From positions 6,006 to 39,695 of the forward strand of contig CAKKTI010000178.1 in assembly GCA_920105805.1 (NCBI GenBank): a stretch of DNA of 33,690 nucleotides. Reading direction: 5' to 3'. The DNA comes from Condylostoma magnum (lineage: Eukaryota > Ciliophora > Heterotrichea > Heterotrichida > Condylostomatidae). A program made the translations under genes and the position numbers. Within the stretch, counting starts at the first letter, position 1. Each line of letters opens with the position of its first letter. Below the pieces are notes generated by a model. The model saw only the letters and a list, made by a program, of their open reading frames with translations. It made no database searches and was not told where the DNA came from. Shown here in pieces: positions 19,846-33,000 of the stretch.

Positions 19846-20193
19846 TCAAAGCTCTTCATTTGCCTTTTGCTTTCTTGAAATTTTTCTAACATAATTAAAG
19901 TAATTTTACCTCCACAATCCTTTCTCAAATTACTCTTTAACTTCATTTAAATCCACTCTTTACTCAATATCGTTAATCAGTAAATCAAGAGCTTATAAAT
20001 AAATATCATTATTAGTTGGATTTATTTCTATTACAATCTTTGTAAATAACTCCTTATATTACTCCTTATTAATATAGCCATTGTCATCCTTAGAGCACTC
20101 ATCAAATAATTTTGATATCCTTTATTATTTTGTCAATTTCTCCTATGCTTCTAATGTTATTATTAGCATTAAAAGCAAAAGCACTTTTGACAT
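19846..20193 (-). CDS. Small secreted EF-hand-like protein
   Basis: A 115-residue protein with a signal peptide (MSKVLLLLMLIITLEAQ). One EF-hand-like unit follows: a helix ending LFDECSK, loop SKDDNGYINKEQ, then YKELFTKIV. The loop has Gly and Ile in the canonical places, but position 1 is Ser and position 12 is Gln (coded TAA), so calcium binding is doubtful. A second helical pair (ALDLLINDIEQRVDLNEVKE) may be a degenerate partner hand. The basic C-terminus is VRKISRKQKANEEL before TGA 19846-19848. The 20 codons preceding the stop contain no TAA/TAG/TGA. It sits directly upstream of the Cys-rich secreted gene on the same strand, so the two may serve the same secretory compartment (inference). 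Confidence 0.75.
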
Positions 20194-20302
20194 AATTATT
20201 ATATTTTGGGAAAACGGATAATTTTCTTAAGAATGAGTACACTACAACTTAAAGCTTAAATTAGCTTTATAATCAACTAAACAAGAAATTAAAAGTATGT
20301 TA

Positions 20303-21505
<1,203 letters not shown>

Positions 21506-21742
21506 ATTTCTTATTATATGTGGTGAAATAAAATAAATAAGGGAATTTATTGAAGTTAGTGATAAAGTAACCATAATATAGGTAGTTAATTATATAATGA
21601 ACTATTATAGTAAAATGAAGATATTCATTTAGAAAATGCTAGTCAACTATTCACCCTTATTTCCTAATCAATTACACTCTCAAATATAAAAAGTCAAATC
21701 CCCATATATTTAACTAGAAGTAATATCAAAAATATTTTATTT
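21506..21742. other. Intergenic region
   Basis: 237 AT-rich bp between the Cdc14 stop and the start of the FYVE-kinase gene on the same strand. No further gene is visible. Confidence 0.4.
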
Positions 21743-23011
21743 TTACCTATATCCCCTAAGACCTCCAGTCCTGAAGATATTACTATTAGGGGACTTCCTC
21801 CTACCCATAGAGGCTGCCCTATTCTACTAGGTTAGCCCTTAAGACTGCCCATTTCTTGTTTCCCCAGGCGATTAAAACGACAATTTGGCCTGCATAAGCC
21901 TCTAAGCTTACCCTCTATCCCCAGTTGAAGCAATTCTTACATCCTAGGGTGACATTTCTTAACTATTAGCCTTTATGTGTCTAGATGCTACAGGACTTTG
22001 AGTATTTCAGCTTTTTACCCTATTTTCCATTTCGCATAAAAATTGCTGTTGAGGTCCAAGTACACTTCCAGGCCTTGCAATCCTAATCCAGCCTATAAAC
22101 TCAACTGCTGAAATTGGGTAGTGCTTTAGGACATAGCAACCAATCATAGTGCCTGTTCTTCCTAGCCCTGCTTTGCAGTGAACGGCTAGTGCCCCTGGCT
22201 CCTGTTCGGCTATTTATATAAACCGCTGTATTAGGTTCTCTGCTGGACAACTGCCATCTAGAAAGTATATATCTTAGTGATTTACTCCTAACTTTTTAAA
22301 ACGGTTTGCCTCATATGTCTTCTAGTTCAGTCTTACAACAGTAGTAACTCCAATTTACTTAAACAGTGGGGCATAATCCTCAGGAGTCCATGTTCTAAAC
22401 CCTGAAGGATCTACAGGATTAGGAGTCGGAGATGAAAATGCTAAAAATTTTCCAGGAATAATTCAATTCCAGTCCCCGTTTTCTACTCTCTCGTAAAACT
22501 CGTAGTCATAAGCATTAAAAGTATTGTAGTCATACCACCCAAACTCGATAGCCTTAGCCAATCCTTACAGACAGTTTTTAATAGAAAGTAAGAAATTGCT
22601 TCCCCCGAAACTCGCGTCTTTAAATCCTACAAACCCCCCAGCCCTGCTCAATACATTCCAAGCTTCGTCGGGTGTTCGTTTTAGCACTATAACTTAAAAG
22701 GCTCCCATTAGAAAGGCTGCATTTGCCTTTTTGTGAGGATGAGTACTGCAGTAGTGGTAGATTGTGCTGCCTTGGTACTGGTCATTGTTAAGAAGTTGCT
22801 CTAATTATACACAAAATTTGTGAGTCATTCCTAGGTGAAGGGGGCCAAAATCATGGCAATATGGCTAGTAAATTAGCTCCTGTATAAAGTTTACATTGTC
22901 TATTGAAAAATAAAAAGCATTTGAATGGTTTTTAGGAGGAGAGGTGTTAGAAATCCAGTAAAGTCTACCCTAAACTACTTCAATGGCTGGGTTAGATTTA
23001 CTTCTTTCCAT
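21743..23011 (-). CDS. CDC14: Cdc14-family dual-specificity phosphatase
   Basis: A 422-residue homolog of Cdc14, the phosphatase that reverses CDK phosphorylation and, in many flagellated protists, acts at centrioles or cilia. The N-terminal domain A (NNFYFSIDN-like start, [30 protein letters not shown]) is followed by the linker motif [14 protein letters not shown] and domain B ([30 protein letters not shown] with the general-acid Asp). The signature loop is [14 protein letters not shown] with catalytic Cys279, and the last helix runs [19 protein letters not shown]. The Trp of NWIIPGKF is a TGA codon. A short basic, Ser/Gln-rich tail ends GLRGYR at TAA 21743-21745. The final 27 codons contain no TAA, TAG or TGA. 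The first Met gives a family-typical length. Confidence 0.95.
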
Positions 23012-24036
23012 ATTTATATGTAGGAACTGTATATTCAGTAGAAGTATTTAGATATCTTTTATTAGCTGTAAACAGCTGGGATTGGGAAAATTTTATGCTG
23101 TTTTTAATGTATTTGACTGAAATTAGATGAGTTTTAGTGAATAAACTATCTTATATTACTATACTAATATTAATAAAAGATTTATAAATACATTAATTTC
23201 TAGTTTAAGTTATTCTAATCTATATTGTAAACAACAATCTAAATTAAAACAATTACAAAATCATTTAGCCTGAATAAAGATTAAGCATACAGATCAAAGG
23301 GAATTCATGCTTCTGCTTAACAAGATTAAAGAAGATTATTTTTAGTATGTTATAAGGATTAAGTCTAATTCTATATTTGCCTCTCTCTAGCAAATCTCAA
23401 TTATTTTCAAGGATTAAACTTACTTAAAAGTATGGATATATGTTTAATTGTAGAGCAACCTTTTAAATTGTGAAGTATTTCACTTAAATCTGAATCTTGC
23501 TGCTATGGGTGATCAATACACTAGTAAATAGTTGCCCACTCTATCAATTAGTTTTTGGAATATTCTAAACAAATCAAAAATAAATATTCCTGTTTTACTA
23601 TTTGTTATCAAATGCAAATAATTCTAATAATACAACTGATTAGTAGAAATTAAGTATGTTTAGCAATCTATCTGAAAAAATCAATCAAATAGTGGAAAAT
23701 AAAGCTGGCTAGCTTAATTACATATAAACAATATTCAAGCATATCAAATACAGAGTTATATAAAATGGAATAAAAAAGAATTAGATAGCTAGAATGATAA
23801 AAAGCTTATTTACTATAAGTAAAAGCGTAAACACTGCAACCACTCTTTCAATTTAAAGCAGTAAAACTTATTAACAGATCTCGCTGGTTCCACAAATGTA
23901 TCTAAAAATACAATTTTAATACGTAATTTACAATTCAATACCAATCTATATTATTTCTTAAACTAATACCAACTTAAATATATTTTTATCTGAAATTATA
24001 CAATACTCCTCTTAAAACTAGCGGTTGTAATAAAAT
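23012..24036. other. Largest intergenic region, AT-rich
   Basis: 1025 bp between the divergent Cdc14 (minus) and giant repeat gene (plus). It is strongly AT-rich, and the frames on both strands carry frequent TGA, TAA and TAG. I see no protein-like stretch, tRNA cloverleaf or obvious repeat. At this gene density it is unusually long and could hold regulatory sequence for the giant gene or an unrecognised non-coding RNA. Confidence 0.5.
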
Positions 24037-27000
24037 ATGGCTACAGTGATTGAAAACTGGATGCAAAGCAACTACTCTAAGTATTCTATCAAAAACTTAT
24101 TTAACACTTCAATTTACACCCGATTTGATAGCATCTAAACTCCCTTTACCAAATCTTACGATGACTACCAAGAATCTTTTACAATACAAGACACCATTAG
24201 GATTTACCAATGGACTAGCAAGTCATTGTAACTAGGTGAAAAACTCAGTTTAGACCTTAAAAACAGCCTTTGGTGCTACGAGCATTGATTCTCTAGTTAG
24301 GACTGCCTCACAGTAGCTAAATCCTGGCTCAAGGACTCTAGTTTGGAATGGGGCTAGATAATCAGATATTACCAGGACTTGCAAGATGTGGAGCTCTGGA
24401 ACATTGACTAGTCTGGAGGAACGCACTATGAGAAGTACTAAAACCATCTGGGAAATACAGAAGGCACCAGATTCTGGACTAATTAAGATTTCTTACTTGG
24501 TGCTGAAAGCACTGAAAGGTTCTGGTAGGACTAAGATGAATGTGGATTTGAGAAGCACTGAAAAGCGCAGGGAAGTCAAGGATTTGAGTCAAAAATCGAG
24601 AGAGGGGCCTCAGTAGAGGGGAAAATAGAGAGATAAGAAGGAGACTTATATGAGATGAGAGAGTACAATGAGCTCGAAGGCTGCAAGTGGGGGAAGTACT
24701 CAGGAAGTAAAGGGAACTGCTCTTGGAATGAGTGTTGGGATATGTCGAGTGAAGCTCACTATGAAAATAAGGCCTACTGTGATGGAACCCAGCAGTGGGG
24801 AAGTAATTATGTAAAGAAAGGAGCGGTTTAAATAAGGAAGGAGTGGATTGGAGCAGAAAGCATAGAGGAAGAAACGGCCCAGAAGTGTAACTGTGTTTAA
24901 GAGTTAAGGGCTATATACAGCTCAGCTAAGTCTCATGTAAGAAAATCGTAAAAAACTCTGGTGGAATTGGCGAAGAAGTCGAGATAGTATAAGGCATAGG
25001 TAGAGTAGTTTGATATATGTATAACAGCGTAAAGTGACGTGGATTTAAATAATTCTGAAAGCTTGATCGAAGGAATTAAAGTTCTAGGCAGAATTTTCGA
25101 AAAATAGGAAGGATTGAAGATTGAAATGGTGAAAGTAATTGGAAACTCGATGGAGAATGGATGGGATTAGGAGATTTTAGAGGAAAGCTAAAGGAAGATT
25201 AGAGGGTTAGAAAGTATTATAGCCGACTTTATTAAAAATCTAGAAAATTCGGATAGAACTATCAATCAAATGATTAAAAATTACTATGGAGGAAGTGGAG
25301 AAATTGTAGAACAGTAAAATAAGCTGTAATAAGAAATCTTACAAGTATAAGAAATAGCTAGTATAAAGGATTTCAATGAAGATTTGGCAAAATAATGCAG
25401 TGAAATTTTGTACAGGCAAGAAAACCTAAAGTAGCACCTAGTAAACTCATCTAAGGTTGAAAATTAATTAGGAGAAATGATCAAAATTACAGCAGAAACT
25501 ACTGAAGAGCTTAAATAGTTGCATGGAGGTATAGAATTCGAGGAATTACAATAAATGCCTGAAAAAAACTTAAGGTAAAAATTAAACAAACTAATGCAAA
25601 ATATCACTATTAATCTTTGGCTTAGTAAAAATAATTAAAATTTAGAAGAAATCTAAGAAATAATAAGAAAACAAAATGACTAAGAATTCTAAGAAATTGA
25701 TGAAACACTAGTAAGAAAATAAATAAAAGATTACTAAATGGAAGATGAGTATGAGGAAATTGAACTGCTTGTTTAAGATCAGGAATAAAAGGGTGGCAAG
25801 TACTTAATTTAGTTCATTTTATGGCTTTTAAATGAAAACTTAGATTAATCTGAAGATTTAGAGTCATTAATACACTAAAAGCCTATAGAACTCAAAACAG
25901 CTTAAGAAAATGCTATAAGATGCCTTCAATAACATAATTTGTAAGTTTTATTGCCTACATTACGTAAATTATCGGAGGTAAATGGCCAAATGATCAAGCA
26001 AATACAAGAAAGTAAGCCTTAAGTAAAGAAATCGAACGTTGTAATCGAAGGATTACTAAATCATCTAAAGAATTCAGATAGTACTATAACCTCAATAATT
26101 AACAGTCACCAAATTCCCCACAAAAACATACATGAACAATAAACTCAATTATAGAGAGAAATTGATCAGATTTCATAATTAGTAAATTCAAGTTAAAGCA
26201 CCACAAAATTAGAAAAGCAATGCATTGAAATACTGAATAGATAAGAAGCCTTAAAACAACATTTAATAGATTTGCCTTATATTAAAAACATAATAAAAAG
26301 CTTAATATAAACTGAGGCAAAGACATCTGACGAGATCTAAAAAATCATAGGAGATAGGAACTTCCCTTGTATAGAAAAAGTCAGCTAAATGCCAGAAAAT
26401 AGCTTTGGAGAATCCCTAGATAAACTGATTTCCTCTACTCATCTTAATCTTTGGTTAAGCAAACTTCTGACTTGTGAAATGCTGGAAGAAGATGAAACAA
26501 TTGAGACGATTAGAAGGATAAGAAGAAAAGCAGCTGAAATTGATGATTATGAGGAATATGATGAAATTAGATTATAAAAGCCTAAGAAGATCTAATAAAT
26601 CGACTAAATATTCAAAGATAATAAAGACAGTGATTTACTTAGACAGCAATTCAAGTTGATTTTAAACATTGCTATTAATGAAGCTAAAAATTTAAGATAA
26701 TTTGTGAAAGAATAACCTTTGGAATTGCAGGCCACCCTAGAATAAGCTTAGAGATCATTAGATGTAAAAGAAATCTCTATATTGCTTCCAGCATTATAGA
26801 AATTATTGAATATTAACTATGAAATGACTTAAAATATAGAGTCTAACGACTATTATAAGGATGAAATAGAAAAACTTAAGAAGTAAAATAAAATCTTAAG
26901 AGAAAAATACGAAAACCTAGAGAAAAAGTCTGTATTGGATTTACAAGAATTAATGGATAATCTTAAAAAGTCTGATAATACAGTATCTCATATAATCGCA

Positions 27001-30000
27001 TAGAATAAGGAAAAGCCTTCAAATGCAGCTGAAAAACAAACTGAATTATAGAAGAAAATGTCAGAATTTGAGAATAATTTGTAAAGATCGTAAAACCAAT
27101 AAGAGTTAATAGATTAATTCAATGATATATTATCAAATTAAGAAGATCTCAAATAATCCTTCAAAAATCTGCCTTAATTTGGGAGTCTTATAACTTCCTA
27201 ATTTGAAAGAATACTTCCAACTATAATAACTAAAAACTAGCCTCAATCCGAAGATTCAAGCTCAGATTCCCATGAGGATATGGAATTTGAAGATTTAGGG
27301 GAAACAAATATTTTGATTAAGTAGGAAAAAGTAAGAGATTAAGGAGTACATTGGAAACCTGAGTAAATTGAAATAAGTCTTACAGATAGTTATACAGAAA
27401 ATGAATAAGATGAGATTAATCAACTTAAAGAAACTGGTAATACTAGAATAATGAATTACTTCATTAATAACTTTAAAGACTACTTGAGTACTGCTTTAGA
27501 TGTATAAGAAAATTTACAAAAGAATTCAGTTGTGTGGCCTTAAGATATAGCAGAGGCTTAACTAGAGGCTAAAAATTCATTAAAATCAAATGATTTAAGA
27601 GTCCTATTTCTGAATCTTGGGAAAGTTTTAACTAATAGTGCTTAAATATCGCTTTAATTACAGTAAAAAGACCTAAATTTATAGGAAATGTATAAAAGCT
27701 TATAAGAGTCCGATTAAACCTTATAATTGCTCATGTAAGATTCACCTATATCAACTGATGAAATGTATAACTAGTAATAAAATCTTTCTACCTCAATACA
27801 GGAAGTTAATAAGTAATTACAGGAAGCTCCAATAAATCAGTAAAATGTTATTGATTTAACTAATAATATATGGTAGAATCAAGAATAACTTAAACAAAGC
27901 ATGCTATAATAGCTTAATTACTTACTTATACAATAAAAGAATAAAAGTACAGCCAAATCGAATAAGTCTTCAAGCAGTTCATCCAGTAGTGAAGAAAACA
28001 ATTTAATTGATATGCAAGAGCTCATAAATAACCTACAGAAATCAGATTAAACTATTACTCTGCTAACTTAGAGCAGTGTAAATCCAGAGTAAACTGATTT
28101 ACAGAATCAAACTTAAAGTCTAGTAAAGCTTTACGACTTAAAGAATGGATCTTAAAACGTTTTGAACATTGCTAATGAAATTTGGTCAAAACAAGAAGAC
28201 TTGAAATAAAGCAATCTTTCCTTGATTAATCCCAACATTCAATAAATGTTAGTTTAATGGAATATTACTAATAATGAACTTATTAAGATCTTCGGCAATA
28301 AATACAATAATACTATATTAGAAGTATAATAAATGCCTTAAAATACACTCAGTGAGCAGATTGATAAGTTAAAAGCAATGCAAAGCATAGTTATATAACT
28401 AATCACATAAATACCTGAAAAAGAAACTAGTCAATTAGACTTAAGCACAAATATTACACTTATAAGTGAACAAACTGGAGATGAGTCTTAAATATTACAA
28501 GAAATTACTCCAGTAGATTAAAACCTGCTAAATGTAATACTAAGCATTTTAGACTCAGAGCATTCAACAACAAATAATCTTATAAACTTATTTGAAATTG
28601 AAGACTAGGCAGAAATGCAAAATATACTAGAAATGCCTTAAAGCAGTATAGAGCAAGCACTGGAAAAACTGTAATTAATTACATTACTAAATAATAAATT
28701 GAGTTAACTTAGCTTTGGAGATGATTAATACGAGGAAGAAGTTACTGAAATAGTAAAAAGAGTTAGAAGATAAGGTAAGTCGTAAGTTGAAAGTAAACAG
28801 CCAGAGCAGACAGACTATGAATTTGAGGAAATCGAAGAACTTATAAGGAGAAATAGAGGAAAGGGTACTGATGGGCTTATTCAGTATATAAAATTAATAC
28901 TCAATTCAGCGTTATAAACTTCGGATGACATTGAAAATTAACAGTTTGTTCCATAGGAATTTAATGACACTAAAAAACAAGCTTAAAAAGGATTAGAAAC
29001 AAATGATATTGTGATATTATTAACAAGCTTAAAAAATATTACTGATGGTAATAAAATACTAGTTATAAGTTAGCAGGAAAATAAACCTACTCAGAGTTAT
29101 AGCAAACAACTTAAGGAATAAAAACACGATAAATCCGAAAGTGACAAAAGTAGTTCAAGTTCAGAGGAAAAAGATATCAAAGAACCTACGAATGTACAAG
29201 AAATGGACTTTGAAACCCTAGACGAGTAAATTATGATTACAAGAAAACAAATAAACAGGGATTAAGGATTTAAACAATAATCTAAAGAAGTTACATTCAG
29301 TATAAGTGATAGTAATGTACAAGACAAAAGCTCCAGTGACGATGACAGCGAGTGTGATTCACAGGATGTATAAATTTAAATACAAAGTTAACCTATGTCT
29401 GAATAAAAAGAAGCTGCAGTTCCTACAGTAACTAAAGTTATTTACAAGGATGCACCATAAGATAAGTCATCTTCTGGGTCTTCTAAATCATCTGGATCAT
29501 CTGAGTCTTCTGGATCATCTGAGTCTTCTGATTATGATGAGGAAATAATTGACGAAACAAAGGCTATAAGAAAGAAAAGAGACTTAGAATAACCCAAACG
29601 AGCTAGAAGTAAATTACAGTCACGAAAGCAAATTGAAATTGGAGTTAAACCACGAGTTTTGATATAAATGGAGGTAGAAACTTAATCAGTTGAAGAAAAA
29701 CAACTTCCTACTTAATCTCTACAAGTTTAAGAAAAGGTTGAATAAATTGCAATTCCTGTAATAACTAGAGCTATTGATTAACCTAAGGATAAATAATCAG
29801 ATGATTCATATGAGGAAGAAGTCAGTGAAGAGGTAAAAGTTGTAAGGAGAGCTTCAAAGGAATAATCATCACCTAAATCTATAGTTGAATAGTAAAGTAT
29901 TAATACCACAAAATAAACCTAGACAGAGCTCATTTAAGGCATTTAAGTAGAAAGAAAACCAAGGGTTATTCTACAAATTGAATAATAGGAGAATCTAATA

Positions 30001-33000
30001 CAACCGGAAATTGTATAACAAATGGATGAGCCTATTACTCAAAATTAAGTAAAGGAAACTTCCTAATTGCCTACTAACTAATAAGAAGTTCCTGAATCGT
30101 CATCATCGTCTGAATATGATGAAGAAGTGACTGAAGAGACTAAGGTTGTAGGGAGAAAGAGATAATAAAAATCACCTTAAAAAGTAAAAAGGGTTAAAAG
30201 TTAATTGGAATCACGGACACATATTGAAATGAAAACAAGGCCAATAATATTACTACAAATAGTATTAGAATAATAACCAAGGGAGATTTCTGAAAAAGAG
30301 AGTATGGAAGTTACAATATAGTCTAAGCAAATGTAAGATAGCCCTAAAGAAACTTCTACAGTACTAGTGAAAGAAGAGTTAATTGGAGATGACAAGACAC
30401 CTAAAAGAGAAGTTTAATAGACAACTTCCAAATAATAACCATCTACTGCTGAAAGCACGTTGGAATAAATTAAATAATATCAATTAGATAGAAAACCAAG
30501 AGTATTAATACAAAGGGAAACATAATCAAAAGATAAATCATCATAATCATCTGAGTCTTCTGAATATGATGAAGATGTAGGAACTAAGGTTATAAGGAAA
30601 CGAAGATAATAGGAGTAACCTAAATAGAAAGTAAGAGTTGAAAAAATATTATAATCTATATAGTAAGTTGAACTATAAAGGAAGCCAAAAGTAATGATAT
30701 AAATGGAAACATAATAAATAGTTAAACAATCATCATCATCTGAATCATCTGAGTAGGAGGAAGATGTAACCGAGGAAACTAAGATTATTAGGAAAAGAAG
30801 AGAACAACCTAAATAGAAGACACATAGTAAGAAAATATTATAATCAATTGAATTACAAAGGAAACCCAGAGTATTACTGTAAATAGAACTGGAAACATAA
30901 CCAATTGAAATGGTTCCAAAGAAAGAAACTAAATAACCTAGAGATTAATCTCAGCCAGAATAAGATAAACCTGTAGAGATACCTTAAATAGTAATTGAAT
31001 AAGAGAAACCAGTTAAACAATCATCATCATCCTCATCATCTGAGTAGGAGGAAGATGTAACCGAGGAAACTAAGGTTATTAGGAAAAGAAGAGAACAACC
31101 TAAATAGAAGACACATAGTAGGAAAATATTATAATCAATTGAATTACAAAGAAAACCAAGAGTACTAATACAAATGGAATTAGAATCATAACCAATTGAA
31201 ATGGTTCCAAAGAAAGAAACTCAATAACCTGAATAACAATCTAAACCAGAATAAGATAAACCTGTAGAGATTCCTTAGATAGTAATTGAATAGGAGAAAC
31301 CAGTTAAACAATCCTCATCATCCTCATCATCTGAATGCGAGGAAGAGGTAACCGAGGAAACTAGGATTATAAAGAAAAGAAGAGAATAACCTAAATAAGG
31401 AGTAGAAACTGAGACCACATTAGTATCCATATAGTAAGTTGAATTGTAAAGGAAACCAAGAGTACTGATATAAGTAGAAACCCAACCAATTTATATTTCT
31501 TCTTCGCCATCTGAATATGAATATGATCAGGAAGAAACTGAGGAAACTAGGATTATAAAGAGAAGAAGAGAATAACCTAAAACATGTACTAGAAGAGTAT
31601 TATAATCTAGAAAATAAGTTGAATTACAAAGGAAACCAAGAGTACTAATACAAATGGAATTGGAAGCATAACCAATTGAAGTTATTCCTAAGAAAGAAAC
31701 TAAATTACCTAAAGAATAATCTCAACCAGAATAAGATAAACAATCGTCGTCCTCTGAATCATCTGAGTATGAGGAACAGGTAACCGAAGAAACTAAGGTT
31801 ATTAGGAAGAGAAGAGAACAACCTAAAACACGTACTAGAAGAGTATTATAATCAATTGAAATATAAAGGAAACCAAGAGTATTACTGTAAATAGAGTTGG
31901 AGACATAACCAATTGAAATCATTCCCAAGAAAGAAACTAAATAACAATCTCAACCAGAATAAGATAAACCTGCAGAGATACCTTAGGCAGTAATTGAATA
32001 AGATAAACCAGTTAAACAATCCTCATCATCTGAGGAGGAGGAAGAAGGAGAAACTAAGGTTATAAAGAGAAGAGAACAACGTAAATTAATAACTGAGAGT
32101 ATACTATATTCAGTTGAATTATAAAGGAAACCAAGAGTATTGATATAAATAGAAAATGAAGTAAAAGATATATAATCTTCATCTGAATCCTCTGAATATG
32201 AATATGATTAGGAAGCAAAGGCTATAAGAAAGAAAGAATAACCTAAAACACGTACAAGAAGAGTATTACAATTTATATAGCAAGTTGAATTATAAAGGAA
32301 ACCAAAAGTATTAATTCAAATGGAATTGGAAACATAACCAATTGAAGTTATTCCTAAAAAAGAAACTAAATAACAATCTCAACCAGAATAAGATAAACTT
32401 TAAGAGAAGCCAGTTATAACTAACCAATCATCATCCTCATCATCTGAATACGAGGAACAGGTAACCGAAGAAACAAAAGTTATAAGAGTAAAGAAAGAAC
32501 AACCTAAATAAATAACTGAGAGTATACTATATTCAATTGAACTACAAAGAAAGCCAAGAGTATTGATATAAGTAGAAAATGAAGTTAAGGAGATATCATC
32601 TTCATCTGAATCTTCTAAATATGATGAGGAGATTAATGTAGAGACCTAAGTTATTAGGAAAAGAAGAGAATAACCTAAAACTAGTACAAGAAGAGTATTA
32701 CAATCAATGTAATCAGTTGAATTATAAAGGAAACCAAAAGTATTAATACAAATAGAGTTGGAGACATAACCAATTGAAATCATTCCCAAGAAAGAAACTA
32801 AATAACAATCTCAACCAGAATAAGATAAACCTTAAGAGATTCCTTAAGCAATTATTGAATAAGAGAAACCAGTTAAACAATCCTCATCTTCCTCATCATC
32901 TGAGTAGGAGGAAGATGTAACTGAAGGAACTAAGGTTATAAAGAGAGGAAAGTAATAACCTAAGTAAATAATAGAAACTGAGAGTATACTATATTCAATT

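Noticed and set aside
24250-24616. Open frames on both strands at the start of the giant gene
   Set aside because: Shadows of the continuous frame from 24037, which alone remains open to the window edge.
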